Positions 1 to 13,900 of a DNA stretch of 64,000 nucleotides are shown here, one piece after another. The notes beneath the pieces are model-generated. The model searched no databases, was not told the DNA's origin, and saw nothing but the letters and a program-made list of their open reading frames with translations. This stretch comes from Acanthaster planci (lineage: Eukaryota > Echinodermata > Asteroidea > Valvatida > Acanthasteridae), in the NCBI RefSeq assembly GCF_001949145.1, contig NW_019091455.1, positions 959,016 through 1,023,015 on the forward strand, given 5' to 3'. Position 1 is the stretch's first letter. Each line of letters begins with the position of its first letter. The position numbers were made by a program, and so were the translations under genes.

Positions 1-2077
1 CTGACAAAGCAGGTTACAAGTGATTCAATACGAGCAGGCAGTACCTGTCGTGCCCTGTGATGGTTCCTATTACCAGTCACATCATGGGTATCATCCACTG
101 GCCCAGGGTTTGGGTTAATGTCCCAAAAGTTGACACGTTCCGCTTCATTACAAGGTGTCCCACTGGAGTCCTGTTAGCATTCTTTTAAAAATTCATTTTA
201 TGGAAAATGAAAGGACCAGCATTCGAGAAAAGGCACTACCAGCTTTCTGGGAGGATAAAGATTCTGCTACGGATGAAAAAATAAACGGTCGTTTTTTGGA
301 AAATATACCCAGATACGCCACTGGTCATAACCGTATTCGTATTGCCACTGACATATGATTTCTGAAGAATGGTTTTAAAAAAACCGCAGACAGACACAAC
401 ACAGATTTCTTCACAGATTTGGTTTTATTTTTAAATTGTGTCAAAAATGGACGTGTAACGAGGAAGGGGTACCGTCGCATGCATATGCATCACTGTGATG
501 GCCACTGTTGAAACATTTTTGCAGATTAAGTCCTGTTGTACAACTTCTATTTACCCCAAGTGGATCAAGATGTTTTTTGTTGGGCATAAATTTTGGCCAC
601 GTAGGGGAACTCATATTTTACATTGATAGACATGAGTTTGTTCACTTAACGAATTTAAAAATTACGGAAATTAAAGTTAATTCGTAACTTTGTATGACTT
701 TGTGTATGCCTTAGAAGTGTACTTTTTGACCCAAGATATTTCAAATATTTCCCATCCACCCTCCCACGAGGCTAATAAAATATGAATTAGAGAACTAAAA
801 AGGGAAGTTTTAATGGACAAGGAAGCTCTACGATTTGATATCAAGGGTCAATAATGAACCACGGTCACGTGGCTGCCGATAACTTTCTTAATTAGTCCAA
901 CAAATCATTGATGGGACTAATCTTTTTCTTTGTTTATTTTTCAACATATTATATTTTTACAACTATTTATTAATAAATTTCTTGATTATTAATCACTAGC
1001 AACATAATAAGTAGTTGACCGACCTTAGCTAAAAATAAAGCCCGTTTCTCAAGAAAAACCTGACATTTCCATGTCGGAGGGGAACTTCCATCTGCAGCTC
1101 TGAAAGTGCTGCTATTATTCCCTGGTGGTTTACACAGCTTCCTACACAAAACCATTTCCAGAACCCGCTGCCCATGCCGATTTTTTCTCGCTAGCTTCTT
1201 CCCTCTTTATAAAAACTCCCAGTTCACAGTTCGTGCCAGTATGTACATGTATATCTTGATGCACAAAACAGGCCCTTCTACCTAAAGCGTCACTGTTTCA
1301 TGTACACGCAGTTAAAAAAAACGGGGAAGGACTGTAACGAATGAGATTGCACGGATACAAACATCCTGTTTTTGAAGCAGAACAGCAGAATAATGAGCCC
1401 CTACAGTAAACAAGGCAAGGAGCGGGACTTGTCACATTAATTAATGGTTGTATTGTGCTGATCTTGCGGGAACTGAACACTCATCGCAGGGAGTCGGTAA
1501 TGCCACATGTAGAAAGTGGTCTTGGGATCTGCGACAGCCAGGGTTATTTCTGATTCATACCCACAATAACAAAAAGCTCATATTTGTGTCCAGTTGGCAA
1601 AGTCATTCGTATGCATTTATATCAGGTTTCTCCTCAATACACCGACGCATATTCAGAATTCTCGAGAGTTGCGAAAACGCACATAAGCTTAAGCTTGAAT
1701 TCGAATACACACTTGAGGCTTCATCCACACGTCTTAACCACTCAAACCATCAAGATTAGCTGGATTGGCTGGCTGGCTCGAATCCAACGCTGCAGCGGGC
1801 ACCACAAGCAGTCAGTGATACTAATTTAGCTTTCCGTCAGGAATTTTAATTTTGCACCATGTTTTACGACGTATTATACTGGCGGTATTTTCAGCGAGAT
1901 TGGATCCCAACCGAGAAAAGCCTGCGATTGTTTTTCGCTACTCTCGAACCACACTGAGCATACAGAGTGATTATACTATAATTCGAGGCAAAACCTAGTA
2001 CAAAATTAACAAACCCAACTCAAAGCTAAATTAATCTCATTGTTTTTTGTTTACAGTCTTATAAGGCAAGCCGTTAC
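1..2077. other. Unrecognised non-coding DNA
   Basis: No ORF here has recognisable domain content or splice-consistent neighbours. The longest, about 100 codons at 1448-1759, has no family resemblance I can see. The stretch is AT-rich and ends at a degenerate LINE tail. Confidence 0.5.
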
Positions 2078-2645
2078 CATGCACACTGTGAGCTGCTCAA
2101 CAGAATGTTGAAAAGAGCCACCAGATAAATTCTTAGTTGTCCATACCGAACTGCTTCTACTGATATGTTCAATGAATTGAAATGGTTAAGTTTTACCGAT
2201 AGGGCAGATCTATTCTCAAAAGTATTAACAGCTGCACGAGGCAAAATAATCACCTTACCCTGAGGGTTCCCTTAGCCAAGACGGAAAGCCTGCGCTCGAG
2301 CTTTGCTGTTTCTGGGGCTAAAATGTGGAACGATCTACCGAATACTCTCAGACAAATTGAGTCTCTTCCAGTTTTTAAAACTGAGCTTGTTCAACAATTG
2401 TTTACATAATACACATATGTTTTTATATTTATGTCTTACTCTCTATTTTTATTTTCATTAATATATTACTCGATGTTATGCTCTCTGTAATTTATGTTGT
2501 AATTAAGTTTTACTACTTTTAATGTCTTTTTTATGGTGCTTTTGTTTTTAATTAACTGAAAACACAGGGCCCGAATGGAAACCAGTATGTTTACTGATTT
2601 GGCTCACCCTGGATAAATAAAATAAATAAATAAATAAATAAAATT
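2078..2645 (+). mobile_element. CR1/L2-like LINE 3' end (decayed)
   Basis: Reading the plus strand from about 2099 gives the C-terminal tail typical of CR1/L2-type reverse transcriptases: a KRATR-like block, then a MFNELKWL block, and after a frame change the closing block KMWNDLPNTLRQIESLPVF, ending in a stop at 2407-2409. Several in-frame stops and at least one frameshift show that it is dead. The 3' UTR ends in ACCCTGG followed by a run of TAAA-type repeats at about 2612-2640, a usual 3' terminus for this LINE group. It is strongly 5' truncated. The clade assignment is from motif memory, and L2 and CR1 cannot be separated here. Confidence 0.72.
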
Positions 2646-3604
2646 AATTAATGGTTAACAACAATGTTTGAAACAGGTGGTAAACTGGGGAAAAACAATC
2701 GGCAGTTACCTGTTTTCGGTACTAGTAGAGGTTTCGCAAATATCCAGCCAGCGAAGCTTGCTCACAAAGAATTTTGAAAAAGCAACTTGTATAGAGATAA
2801 ACGGCTTCCTATAAGTTGTACGAGTGCACCGCAACGGACGATTGGCTTCACGAGACTATTCTGCCTGGTAGTGTCGACACTTCGCGTAGTAGGGATATGA
2901 GACGCATGAAGGAAGCGCTCCTCCAAGGATGGGACCTGTGCGACCAGCCGCATTCGCCTCCAGCTGCGACTGTTGTTTCCAGGCGCAGTCCAATGGATTC
3001 GACGCCACACGTTTGAATCAAGTGGGTGGATACATTGTTGGAGCTTATCCAGGGTTGATGTCCTGGTTAATCATACACGTGCCTGGCCAACCCCTCCTGG
3101 ACTATCTCAGATAAATTTGATCCACATGTCTTGTAAGGAATCGAATGATGCTTTGAGGGTGGTATCTGTTCCGTCTGATTCTATGCATGTTTCGCGTGAA
3201 GTAGAGTTCAAAGGGAAAACGTCTCCGTGGCGTCAACAGCGTCCCGCCACGACGATGACAGTTAGAACGCTCAGCATTATAATGAGATCTGCCGTTGCGT
3301 TTGCTTCCGGGAAGGACTTGCTGTACTGAACTGCCTATATTGGAAGTAATCGCGCACGACAAATTTAAGCAAGGGTAGAACTCATCCGTAGTCTGAGAGC
3401 CAGTCACGGGCAAGATACATTACACAGATGTTTGCCTGATTACCTTTTCTGTTTAAAGTGTACCAGCATCGAATTTTCCTGAGAGACAGTTCTGCATACT
3501 TCGTTCTTCATACTCGCCATTAATGTATAAAACCATTAGGTTCAGTGTGTTGAGATTTGCAATTTCCTAAACATACTGAATCTTTTATGCTTTCCTTCAA
3601 AACT
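2646..3604. other. Unrecognised non-coding DNA
   Basis: Several overlapping short ORFs occur on both strands at 2760-3413. None shows a domain or a splice context, and the overlap on both strands suggests chance open frames in a slightly GC-richer patch. Confidence 0.45.
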
Positions 3605-4160
3605 GAGGGGACTGTTGATGTGATGTCATCCAGGGAATACACGGTTCAGAACACTGGTGTTCGTATTCAAATTGTGACCCAGAATTTACTAACTGAATAC
3701 AGTTCAGAAAAAGTGTTGTTGTTTTTTCTTGCTCATTGCAATGTACTTACACAACACGGAATTATCCAAGAAAAGAAAAGTTAAGCCAGCAAATTCTTAA
3801 AAATTTTAGCACTTTTTTGTGCACAAAACAAAGTAACACTGAGGGGCAACTTCAATCAGCGGTAATTCGTTAACCAGTGGTCGATTTTGCCTGGTCCCTG
3901 GTATATATTTCATGTATAGGTTACCAGTTAAAATCGACCATTGGTTGACAATTTGTCGCTGATCGAATTTGTCCAAAGTTTTTCCCAGGATGACATCAGA
4001 GTTTTACATAAGAATATGGAAATACTCAAGCTCATTGGCATAAAAACAAAAAAGGCAGCAAAGTACACTTTGAAGTAGTGAAACAAAAACTGCGCATTAG
4101 GTCACCTGAGACACAAAGGTAGATTTGTGTTTTAAAAAAACACTGTAGAAACCCTTCAAA
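3605..4160 (+). repeat. Dispersed repeat, copy 1 (interrupted by a fold-back element)
   Basis: This stretch is alignable by eye with 62165-62570. Shared blocks run in the same order: a TGT(C/C)ATCCAGGGAA block, the AAGAAAAGAAA / CCAGCAATTCTT block, GGATGACATCA, AGAATATGGAAATA, AGGCAGCAAA, CAGTGAAACAAAAA and ACCTGAGA. Copy 1 carries an extra piece of about 130 bases (3843-3975) that copy 2 lacks. No coding content is recognised, so the family type is unknown. Confidence 0.75.
3843..3975. mobile_element. Fold-back (MITE-like) element of ~133 bp
   Basis: Two arms of about 55 bases form an imperfect inverted repeat around a short AT-rich centre (TATATATTTCATGTATA). The left arm contains ATCAGCGGTAATTCG and GGTCGATTTT. 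The right arm contains their reverse complements AAAATCGACC and CGCTGAT. It interrupts the dispersed repeat at 3605-4160, whose second copy at 62165 lacks it, so this is very likely an insertion rather than ancestral sequence. Confidence 0.75.
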
Positions 4161-7070
4161 TAATTTAGTATTCCCTTTAAACTCGCTTCAACCTTTATCA
4201 TCCTCGACTGGAGAGATAGACACAGTAAGGGGAATAACAAAATTATTAAAAGACCCACGAAAGTTACAATCTGTTACTGGCTTTGTCGATTTATTATAAA
4301 GATTTCACAAAGATTTTGAGGCAGACGATGTCGGACATCGTCAACGATACTTCTTTCCGCAGATGGAGACCATAATTTATTTTTGACAAAATACAAACAA
4401 ACGAAGAGATAACCATACTAAAAATTGATCAGACAACATTAAACCACCGTATTATATGAAACCAGTTACACAAAATTGGAAACAAATTTTGAAAAAGTGA
4501 CTTTTTTTAAAAAATAGCGCGATTTTAAAACAACTTCTCCAGTTTATCCAAACAAATGAAGTGAAGTACCGTATTAAGACCCGATAAAAAGATCGGTAGT
4601 ATTTTCAAGTTATTGCGACAATATTTTGCAAGTACATGTAGTAGTGCTTGTATACGTTTACGTGCGTTGATTTAGTACATGTACATGTGGCGTACATGTA
4701 CATGCACAATACATGTACATGTACATGAACGTACACATGTGCACACATAAATCATGGCCAACCGGTCGAAGAGAGCCAACATTGAAATTGATCAAACTAA
4801 CACAGGACTTTTCGCTATAGCTTAAATAAACATAACATGGTAACCTTTTTCAAACACTCTTTTAATCATTAAGATGTGCAGCATGTGTGGAAAAAAACTG
4901 GAGAACAATTCAAATTTTCGAGTTAAAAATACTTTTTTTACGTTCGGAAATGTAACATATACACAGACATGTTCCCACATTTCCTCCCCAATGTCACTTA
5001 TGATTAACAAGAAACACATCACAAAATGAAATCTGCAGCCTAATTATATATTTCTGGTTTAAATTCAGCAAACTTGTACACAATGCAGAAGATCTCTGCA
5101 GATGGATTTTGGTAGAGTCGTTTGCTGGCAAGCGTCACCATTTGAACAAGCAACAGAAAGTGACTACGACTTTGCCGAATTTTAGCGCATGCACACAAGC
5201 TAAGTGGAAGGGGTGAACATACGTGAGGTGGAACATTGTGGGTTAAGACTTCAGGAAAACATTATTGACACAGTTGTCTTTCCAAATAATGACGACGTTT
5301 ATGATCCCTTGTGCTCCAAAATTTGCGCCTTTTTGATTGCCATCAAATGCTGTGTTCAAAAGGGCATCCAGAGCTACGACTACGTCTATTGTTACCGCGT
5401 CCCTGCGTATTTCCATAGGGCGACGACCTAGACCTAGCCCTGTGCAACAAAATATGCGGACTAGATGCAGCCGAAGGCCCATCGTTGATACGTAAAATGC
5501 ACGCCCTCTATTGTTCCTGGGGGATGCGGATTTCCTACCCGGGCCAAGTGTTTCAGGCTCAGCCATTAAGTTCTGAAAGGCTACAAAAACTTAAGCGTAG
5601 CCAAGAGCCCAGAAAAGCGCTTGCCCTATCTCTCTATGTTTGGACCCTTTACCTTAACCATCATACATGCAAATTATGAGACCACTCATATACAATTTTC
5701 ATTTCCTTTTACAACGCAACAACAATCATCCCTATTGTAATTTATCTGCATTAGACGAAATTAGTTATCAAATATTAATTATTATTTTTTTTTCAAAAAC
5801 AATGCCAACTTCACAATAGAACGACTTCCATAAGCTTGACACGTTAAAACAAAGAGCTGACACTGATCCATCAGGACAATTCACTCCCTTTCAGTGAGAG
5901 TAAATCTGTCTTCTCAAATGTACATGTTAACAGGAATTCATTCTAAATACGACCCGAGACAAACATCATTTCGGGACAAGTACATTCGAAAGGTAACTTT
6001 TAGAGTGGATTTTCGCGTTTCATTTTCAGCCAATTAAGTTTCCTGCCGATTATTTCAAAAAAGAAAAAAAATGACACAAATTCACCATTCACAACATATA
6101 ACCATAAGTTTACATTGCACCTACAGTTTCGCCAATTATGTGGTGTTATCTCAGTCCCTGTTTTTTCTACTTTGTCATTTCCCTGAATGCAGTCAGCCTT
6201 TTTGCGCCCAAGGCATCGGCATTATGGACGAGGTACAGATGAGTGAATTCAGCAAGCTATTGGTATGCACCCCTAACTTAAAAATCCTTGGGTTGTACCT
6301 AACAATTTCCCGCTCTAAAATTAGAGAAAAACAGAGCTTTATATTTCCCCAATAATCGCGCAAAACCAATCCACTGAGTGCCCCTCGGTTTAATAAATGA
6401 GGCAAGCCCACCTACCTCTACTTTATGGTGTCGTGGTTGTGGGGCTATGGAGGCGCTTGCGCCACCCCACCCCCACCCCACCCCATCCCCCCAAAATACA
6501 TCCTCCCCCCCCGGTAGAATGTCTTGCCTCCACCCAGATAAAACCTTTCTACGCCAATGTCCATACACTTGTACATTAATCCACGTTGCTCTGTTTATTC
6601 AAATCACCCGTCTGCAGAGTATGGTGGTATCGCTGGTGCCAATGCTATGTGCAGGTGGCTTCCCGCGTGCAGCCTTTTGTGTAAATGTCATTTGGTTGTA
6701 TATTAACCTGTCCGACGGACTCAATGTAATGTCCCGTTCAAGCCAATGTAACACTCCGAACAGTGATAAACACCGATTTATGCAAATTATGTAGTGATTT
6801 TTAAAATCAGCAGTTTACATCAAGCCAAAGAGGCCAACGTTCTATGTTAGGCTTTCGGTTTCACGACTTTAGCCAGGAAAACCTAGATAATTGTTGCACT
6901 GGTTTTGCCATCAAATGTTCTTGTATTACAGTGCTATTGAACAATCCTCAATAAATAAGAGCCTAAAGTTGATGCTAGTCGTCTGACTTAAACAGTTCAC
7001 ATTATTCATTGACCAAAAAACGCAGTTGTGTTTTGCTCATTAAGTTGCTTCACTGTATGAAAGATTCTCC
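4161..7070. other. Non-coding DNA with simple-sequence patches
   Basis: I see no supported gene. An ACATGT-rich stretch lies at about 4630-4745 and a C-rich stretch at about 6464-6513. ORFs of up to about 138 codons at 6071-6794 overlap each other on both strands across the C-rich patch and look like chance frames. Confidence 0.5.
4630..4745. repeat. ACATGT-rich simple sequence
   Basis: Repeated ACATGT/GTACATGTACATG units are interspersed with other bases. Self-complementary ACATGT words of this kind are frequent in several echinoderm and amphioxus genomes. No function is inferred. Confidence 0.8.
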
Positions 7071-7076
7071 TCATCG

Positions 7077-7082
7077 TTTATT
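7077..7082 (-). promoter_or_regulatory. Candidate polyadenylation signal of the GPCR gene
   Basis: TTTATT on the plus strand reads AATAAA on the minus strand, about 280 bases after the GPCR stop codon. It is the nearest hexamer I noticed downstream. A hexamer match alone is weak evidence. Confidence 0.3.
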
Positions 7083-7359
7083 TTGAGACTGCTGTGATTA
7101 AAAGAGTTCGTCAACAACTAGTCAAGATTGATCTTAAATGCTTACAGTCTCTCGTAAACCAAGGCGCATGAGTCCAATAAGGCAATTCTGGTCATCGACA
7201 CAAATGGGCTACCGGTTCAGACCGAAGTATGAATCATTGTGACGGGTGACACGCGTTTAGTTGAGGAGTAAAGGCGATGAAAAATTGTGCGACCCACTGA
7301 GGTAAAAAGTTAGCATCATGCCCTTAAGAAAAGGGTGAGGCTATTAGGGACAACTGAAT

Positions 7360-7994
7360 TCAAAGCCACGTTGATGAGCAGATGCTCCTGCACGCATTTT
7401 CGGATCTGCTGAAACTTGAGGAATCCTCTAGTATCCTCGGCACTCCCGACGCGCTGTGGTTCGCTCCGTACAGGTGCTGATGACTCTCAGTCCTCTCGTT
7501 CGGAAAAGCAAACCTTGGCTGGCACTTGGCTATGGAGATCGCCATCTCCTCGATGTGCTTGCGGAATGACTGGCCGATGAGGGCGTACACAAACGGGTTA
7601 ACGCTGCTGTTTACAAACATCAGCACGTTGGCGGCTGTGTGCAGCACCACGTAGAGCGGGCGCCGAGGCGTAACTTCCGGGTCGAAGGCCAACCACATGT
7701 GAACTGCATGGACAGGCGCCCAGCAGACGGCGAACAACACGATGACCGTTAAGATCATGACGACACTACGCCTCCGCCTGTGGGCCTTCATACTACTTGG
7801 CGGGCCTGCTGCGAACATTTTCCGGCCCATACTGACGTAACAGATCACGATGATACTAGATGGAACGACGTATAGGGAAAGTAGAGTGTAGGAAAAGAAG
7901 TACTGCTGACCCCAGGGAACGTTATATTCGGAGCATGCGCCCTCTGTCGTCAAACCAGCAACCAATGCAGTGGGAATCTGGAGTATGAAGGACA
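7360..7994 (-). CDS. GPCR exon 3 (end of TM4 to C-terminus)
   Basis: The acceptor is AATGCAG at 8001-7995. The first two bases complete a codon begun by the G at the end of exon 2, giving the continuous TM4 string IWLVSFILQIP. The exon encodes ECL2 with Cys197, TM5, an arginine-rich third loop (AHRRRRS), TM6 with CWAP, TM7 with NPFVY, and a cytoplasmic tail with a Cys after helix 8 that could be palmitoylated. Confidence 0.88.
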
Positions 7995-10900
7995 CTGCAT
8001 TGGGAAGTGAAAATAGACAATGTTACTCATCTTAGCTACGACAAAAAATCTGAAGCAATTAAAAATCGCTCCACTTCCTAGAATGATTCATTTTCTTAAA
8101 TTATCTTTGTTGCAATAAACAGTCCGGTAGTAAATATATTGGTGGATCTTGGGGAAAATAGGACCCCCCAAAAAAAGCGTTTATCACACTGACACGCAAA
8201 ATTTGGGGCTGATCAATATCCCCTTCTTCCAAAAGCGTGTACATGAGCAGGTTGCTCATAATTCCAAATGGTAATCGTAAAGTGTCAGAATGATACATTG
8301 TACAATAGAAATAGCCACATAACGTAGTAACCTATAGGTTCAGAACACGGCCTCAACGTGCAGACCGGGCAATGTACCATTTCAAATGTCTCACATATTG
8401 TCCCCACACACAGGCTCCTCGTTTGGGGGAAAAAACACTTTGCGGTAAATTGCTTAAGTCCACCCAAGGGATGGATTGGTGCGCGCAAAAGAAGTGGTTG
8501 GCTCCTGTCTGCCACGCTTGAACGGGCAAAAAAAACGGGCCTAGCATGCTACAAAGGGACCTTGGATTGTCTCGGGCAGAGTGAACAGCTTTTAAACATT
8601 AGCACTCCCAGCTCATTTCCAGTCAACATTTTCACATCGTTAGTGATAAATTTATTAGGATCATTTCCCTGTTCTATCTAAAGAAAGAGAGCGGTACGTT
8701 TTAGGGTTTTAACAAAATTATGTATATCGGTTGTAATTCACTGAAAGTATACAGTCCCACTGTTGAACAAAATAAAGGAACATTGTGGGATTGTATTTAC
8801 AAGCCTTTTAACTCAAACGTTTTTGGCTAATATTTACGTAGGTAGAAGGAAGTTTTTCCCTCCCCCCTTTTTTTTTCCTTACCTTGTTAAAAAAAAGTGG
8901 CATTGGTCTGCAGCCTAAAATGGGCAATCGATCACCACATAAATTGAGGTTATGGTATACAGTGGAATAGACCACCAAAACAACGAAACTATTACCCGTC
9001 AGGGTCTTACCTAGCCATATAACGAGGAATATCTTCAGCATAGCCTTGGGCGATCGCCGATGGAGGGTTCGAATTGGGTGGAGTATAAGGCGGTAGCGGT
9101 CGTAAGAGAGAAAGGCAAGAGTCAGGCTCGTCACCTCAGCGGAAACCTGTAACAAAATGGTGGTTGAGTCCTGAGGTTACTTCTTGAGAATTGTTAGGTG
9201 TAGACGTTACTGTTCACTCAACAGGCGACGTTCGATTGCTCTTGGTAATATTCAGCTCCTTATTAACGGGATTCTTATATAATACCATATTAGCAACATG
9301 CATGGCGCGAAATAGTCGACTCTTCACAGTCAATCCTCACATCTGTTTTAATATGATGACGTGACCCGTGGCACCAACATTACAAGCTTTCAACAAACGT
9401 AAGAGGCACGACAAACAGAATAAAAACAGTGGTCGGTGCTTTTTTTTAAATTCTGTCAGCTAAGTGCAAAATGCAGGCCTCTATAAAGTCAAGTGTTGCG
9501 GCCACGTCTCGAGATCAACTACACTTGCCATGAGCATCCGGCGAGACACCGTACCAGGAGGACAAAGCAGACACTAAACAGACAGAAGTGAGAAGACATC
9601 CAGGAATGGATAGGCCTGACCGTTGGCAGCCCCCCAAGGCAGCAACGAACTGAGACAAAAATGGGACAATGTCTCAACCGGCTTACGAAAGGGTACCGGT
9701 GTTTCACCGAAACAAGTCCAAAGGGAATGACAAAGATAGGCCCTAAGTCATCTCGAAAGATATTACGTGACGTTTCATTCCCGTGTCCATTATTTTATTT
9801 ATTTATTTTTTTTTGCAAAATGTTTGTTCAGAATTTTAGTTGACCACTCAGTTGGTAGCCAGATGAAAAATGATAAGAAACGGAGTAATAAACCTGGATG
9901 TTAATCACGAACTCCCAACATACTCATGAACGCGTGTCAGATCCCGTCGACGACGGGTGCAAACAATAATACACCAGGCGACCATAAAATTAATGTCCAC
10001 GACCGCCACAGGATGGCAAACAACTCAAAACAAACTCCACGTATGCCATTTCCGTAATTTACTGCGCAGTGCACGAGAACCGGCAGTCCGGGGCGTATAG
10101 CCCAAGAATTCAGCGCACTGTCCTGACCCCCTCCCCCCGTGACCAGTAAGTTTGATTGCTCAGCCGCCTCCCCCCCCCACCCCATCCACAGGCAACCGCT
10201 AGACAATTCATCATCGGGGATCCGGAGGGAAGTTGATCTTATTCGGCTGATTGAGGTGGCGAGACCCAGTTACGAGCCACACGTAAATCGCGAATCATCA
10301 ATCTCTTTTCCTCGGCGGCTTACGTGTTTTCATAAACATTTAGTTGGGGGATCTTCAATTGCCCCAAGGCAGTCTAGGCTTCGGATTCTGCTCTGGCAAT
10401 GTAAATTAAAAGAGACGTACAGTTTGCCAGCCTCTGCCTCCAAGATGACCGTGAAAGGTTCAAGAAGCTTCTCATCAATCAAACTCGTAGAGAGACGGAA
10501 ACGTTGTGGAGTAAGGGAGTGGTTTTCCCAGCTTTGCTTCAATTTGCTCTGGCCTGATAAAAGTGAGGTCTACAATTTAACCTCGTGATGGAAAGGTAGC
10601 AAAACATAGATGACTTCATGCCGGGATTGTTATAAATTCTCAGTGCTGGGGTTGAAACCAGCACTGCTTCTGGAGAGTTTTATTTCTAGGTACCAATACT
10701 CAAGACACAGCTTGCTTGAAGAAGTCTGGACTGTTAGGAAGTAATATTATCCTTTCCATGGGCTTCGTGCGTGAGCATAATCCGTCATGTACCCACTCAG
10801 TGGTAACAGAAAGCGAGGGTTGCCATCGCAATCAGCACATGGGCTTCTAGCATTTCTAGACGTGCACGCTCATCAGTTCTAGTGGGCTATCCACCTTAAG

Positions 10901-13900
10901 CAGAAGCATGTCATCGGTTGAACAGAGCCAGGTTAGTCGGGAATGTTCATTTTGCTGGAAACGAAGCCCCCGTCTCCAGTGTATTTTCGTTCGTGGATCT
11001 AGCGAAGTGCAGTTCCGACCAAAGGAGTGTCCGTTGCTAGGACCACTATTGATCCAGCTCGCGGCTCATACAGTCAAACAAAGATACCTTGGTTTAAAGA
11101 GGTTAACATCAAGTACAAGCAAGGTCCAAAAGTCACGTTGCAAAGAGGCATGGTTTACATAGCGAAGATAAAGATGGACCATTGACATTAAGCTTAATTC
11201 ATAGTCGATATTGAAAGGATGGAATGTTAACTCTAACAACGCTGAATATTCACACACTGACAAGAGTCAACGTCAACATTGCAAAACTGGGAAATATTCA
11301 GGGTACTAATTGTAAAGGTCGAATGTGCAAATTGAGCATAGATATTGAAGGGTTTTACTTTAAAACGCCGTCACGAGGCCACCGTAGTCGAATGCAATAC
11401 GTGAATAAAAGTATCCTTCTTGTGGCAACGGGTTTTAACTTTTTTTAACCGATGCAACGTAATCATTCTAATTTATAATATATGAAAATATGAATGGACA
11501 TCATGTTCTGCTGTTGCAAACAGATAAAAGCTCGTTTTTAGCAATTCGCGTTTGAATGCGTTATGAGTTCAAGAAAGGCACGTTGTTTCTTTATATTTGC
11601 AAGGGCATAATTATTCTTTCTCAAACACAATATCGATGCTTGACGTCTCGTTTACCTTTGGATGCGTCTTCAACAAATTAAACAAATTAAGAATGGTAAG
11701 CATCAACATCAGAACGAAGACGTGTCTCCACCAACTGATCAAATTGAATCCAGATTAGCTAGACCCTTCCGAGTTCTACAAGAACAATTTTCATGCCTTA
11801 ATGACCTGCAATGGCAATTATGACCTAGAATGACCTCCTTAAGCCGAAAATGGTTTAGGCTAACCCTGGGTTAATATAGCCATGTCTGGCAGATTTTAGA
11901 TTGCAAACGAATCATTACTCTACATATGCATACTGTACGTATTGCGATGTCGTAAGACCCAAATGTCCAATTGACGAGAGCAAAATCACTTTCGCAATGC
12001 CGTTTTCTTCACAAGCAAACAATATAATTTGAGATATTAGAATTTCATGTCGTGTCATGTCGTGTCATGTTGCCACATCCAAGATCACCATAAAATGGAG
12101 CCTCGATTTGTATGAAGTCCCGCAACATCCCAAAAAACCTCCAGAAGAGCACCATCTCGGGTGACAGCTGAACGCTTTGGCCTGAAATTTAGGGTCTCAC
12201 TCAAAGCTAAACAGCGCGTTAATTGACCGTGTGAGGTGTCACGGCTAATGTTTCACCCTATGTAATTAAACTCTACGCAATATGAGGAGGAAGTCCTTCG
12301 CAGATAAACTCTTACGTGGGACGGGTGAAAAATAAGTCCCTTCCTACGATTCAGCCGAAAAGCTTGTTCTTTCTCCAGAGACAACTACCATGTTGCATCA
12401 AGGACTTATCGTGTGCGGATCAACCAGACATAATGCTTTTAGCAGCTGCATGACGGTAATCAGACGGCAAATGCAACCAAGATGGTGGGATTTCTGTTGT
12501 CAGTTCAAGTGATCCATCCATCAGGAAAATGCATCTGTCGTTTAAATGCTTCTGTAATCTGTTTCGGTGCATCCAGCCGTATCTTTTGGGTGTGATGTAT
12601 CTGAAACCTATCAAGCTTGCGCTTTACTGCGTCAAATGTAACTGGGCAGGGATCTGGAAGAAAATACGGAGGGAACACAATATTCCTAATTCTTCTTGTC
12701 AAAACTGCGCTCCATCCAGCGGAAGGATCCTTGGCTAGACTGTGCAATAAACGGCGTTGTGTATAGGGCTACTATGCGTACACGAGTGTGTGTTGGTGTC
12801 GACGGCCAGCCGTACCCTAATAACGGCCAATTTGGACGTGACCATTTCATACACTTTCCCGATATGGAATTCCTGGAATCCAGTGTCTATAGGGCTAGTT
12901 CCAATTTACCGGTTTCAAGGGCACATGCTGCCAATGGAGGTAGCCGTCACTCCTGAAATCCGTTTTTTCGACAGGGCCATCACGGTCGTCATGGTGCAAA
13001 CAAAATAACATGACGTCTGGGACAGCCATAAACGTCCAACACCATGGTAACACTGAGCTCATACTGAAGGACTGTAGGGTCGCCAACCCTGTTTCTGAAG
13101 TTAAAATAGAGGAGGAGCCAGAAACTGGCCTATCAACCTCAAAAGTAGCCAGACTGAAATTTTATTTTCTTTACACAATTCGCAAATGAAAATGGAAGAA
13201 CAATGTGAGCCCGCCCCAGTGAAATGTAAGTGCTCTTCATTCGCCCTCGGTGTTGACCTACGGCGCCTCATTGAATTCTAGGAAGAATTACTTTTTACTA
13301 CGTTTAATTTTATAGCAATTTTAACAGTTCGAATAGCAGAATGGTATGTTTACAGCCACGATGCAATGATGATGATTTAATTAGCAGAGAACTGAGTTAA
13401 GACATGCTATTTGAGCAGAAGCACCCCCTCGTCGGTTGAAAAGAGCCATGATGGTGGGAATTAAGTGTTCATTTGGTGGTGGCAACGCAACAACAACGTA
13501 TGCATTTAAGAGTCGTTCGTGAACCAGCGAAATGTAGTTTCCACCAAAGGAGCTCCGTTGCTAGGAAAGTTGCGCCCTCGCACGGTCGGCTCGCAACCCA
13601 TAGAACAAGAAAACTGTTATCTTCGTGGTTCTTCACTCCAGACTTTAATAAGCTCTGTCTGCCTGGTGCTTTGTTTGCAATCACTTCCGGCGCGCGGCAA
13701 TGACACTTCGCTTCTCCGAGAGCAAATATCCTCCGCCAGCCACTTTCTCTAAATCAACGGTGGCGTCTAGACTAATGTTAGCCCAGTGAGTGGATGTATT
13801 GTAAGGCTTTGAACTCAGAACCTAGCCGTCATCTTCGTCCAGTTTTGTTATCAAGGAAGAAATTGTTTGCTTTTTACCCTGAGCCACTTGATTCCCCCCA

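Noticed and set aside
6071-6794. Overlapping ORFs on both strands around a C-rich stretch
   Set aside because: Pro/Gly-rich readings of simple sequence with no domain.
10139-10588. 149-codon plus-strand ORF inside the GPCR intron, with a weak MADF-like phrase near its start
   Set aside because: The resemblance is limited to about ten residues and does not continue.
12505-12747. 80-codon minus-strand ORF overlapping several others
   Set aside because: Overlapping frames on both strands and no similarity recognised.
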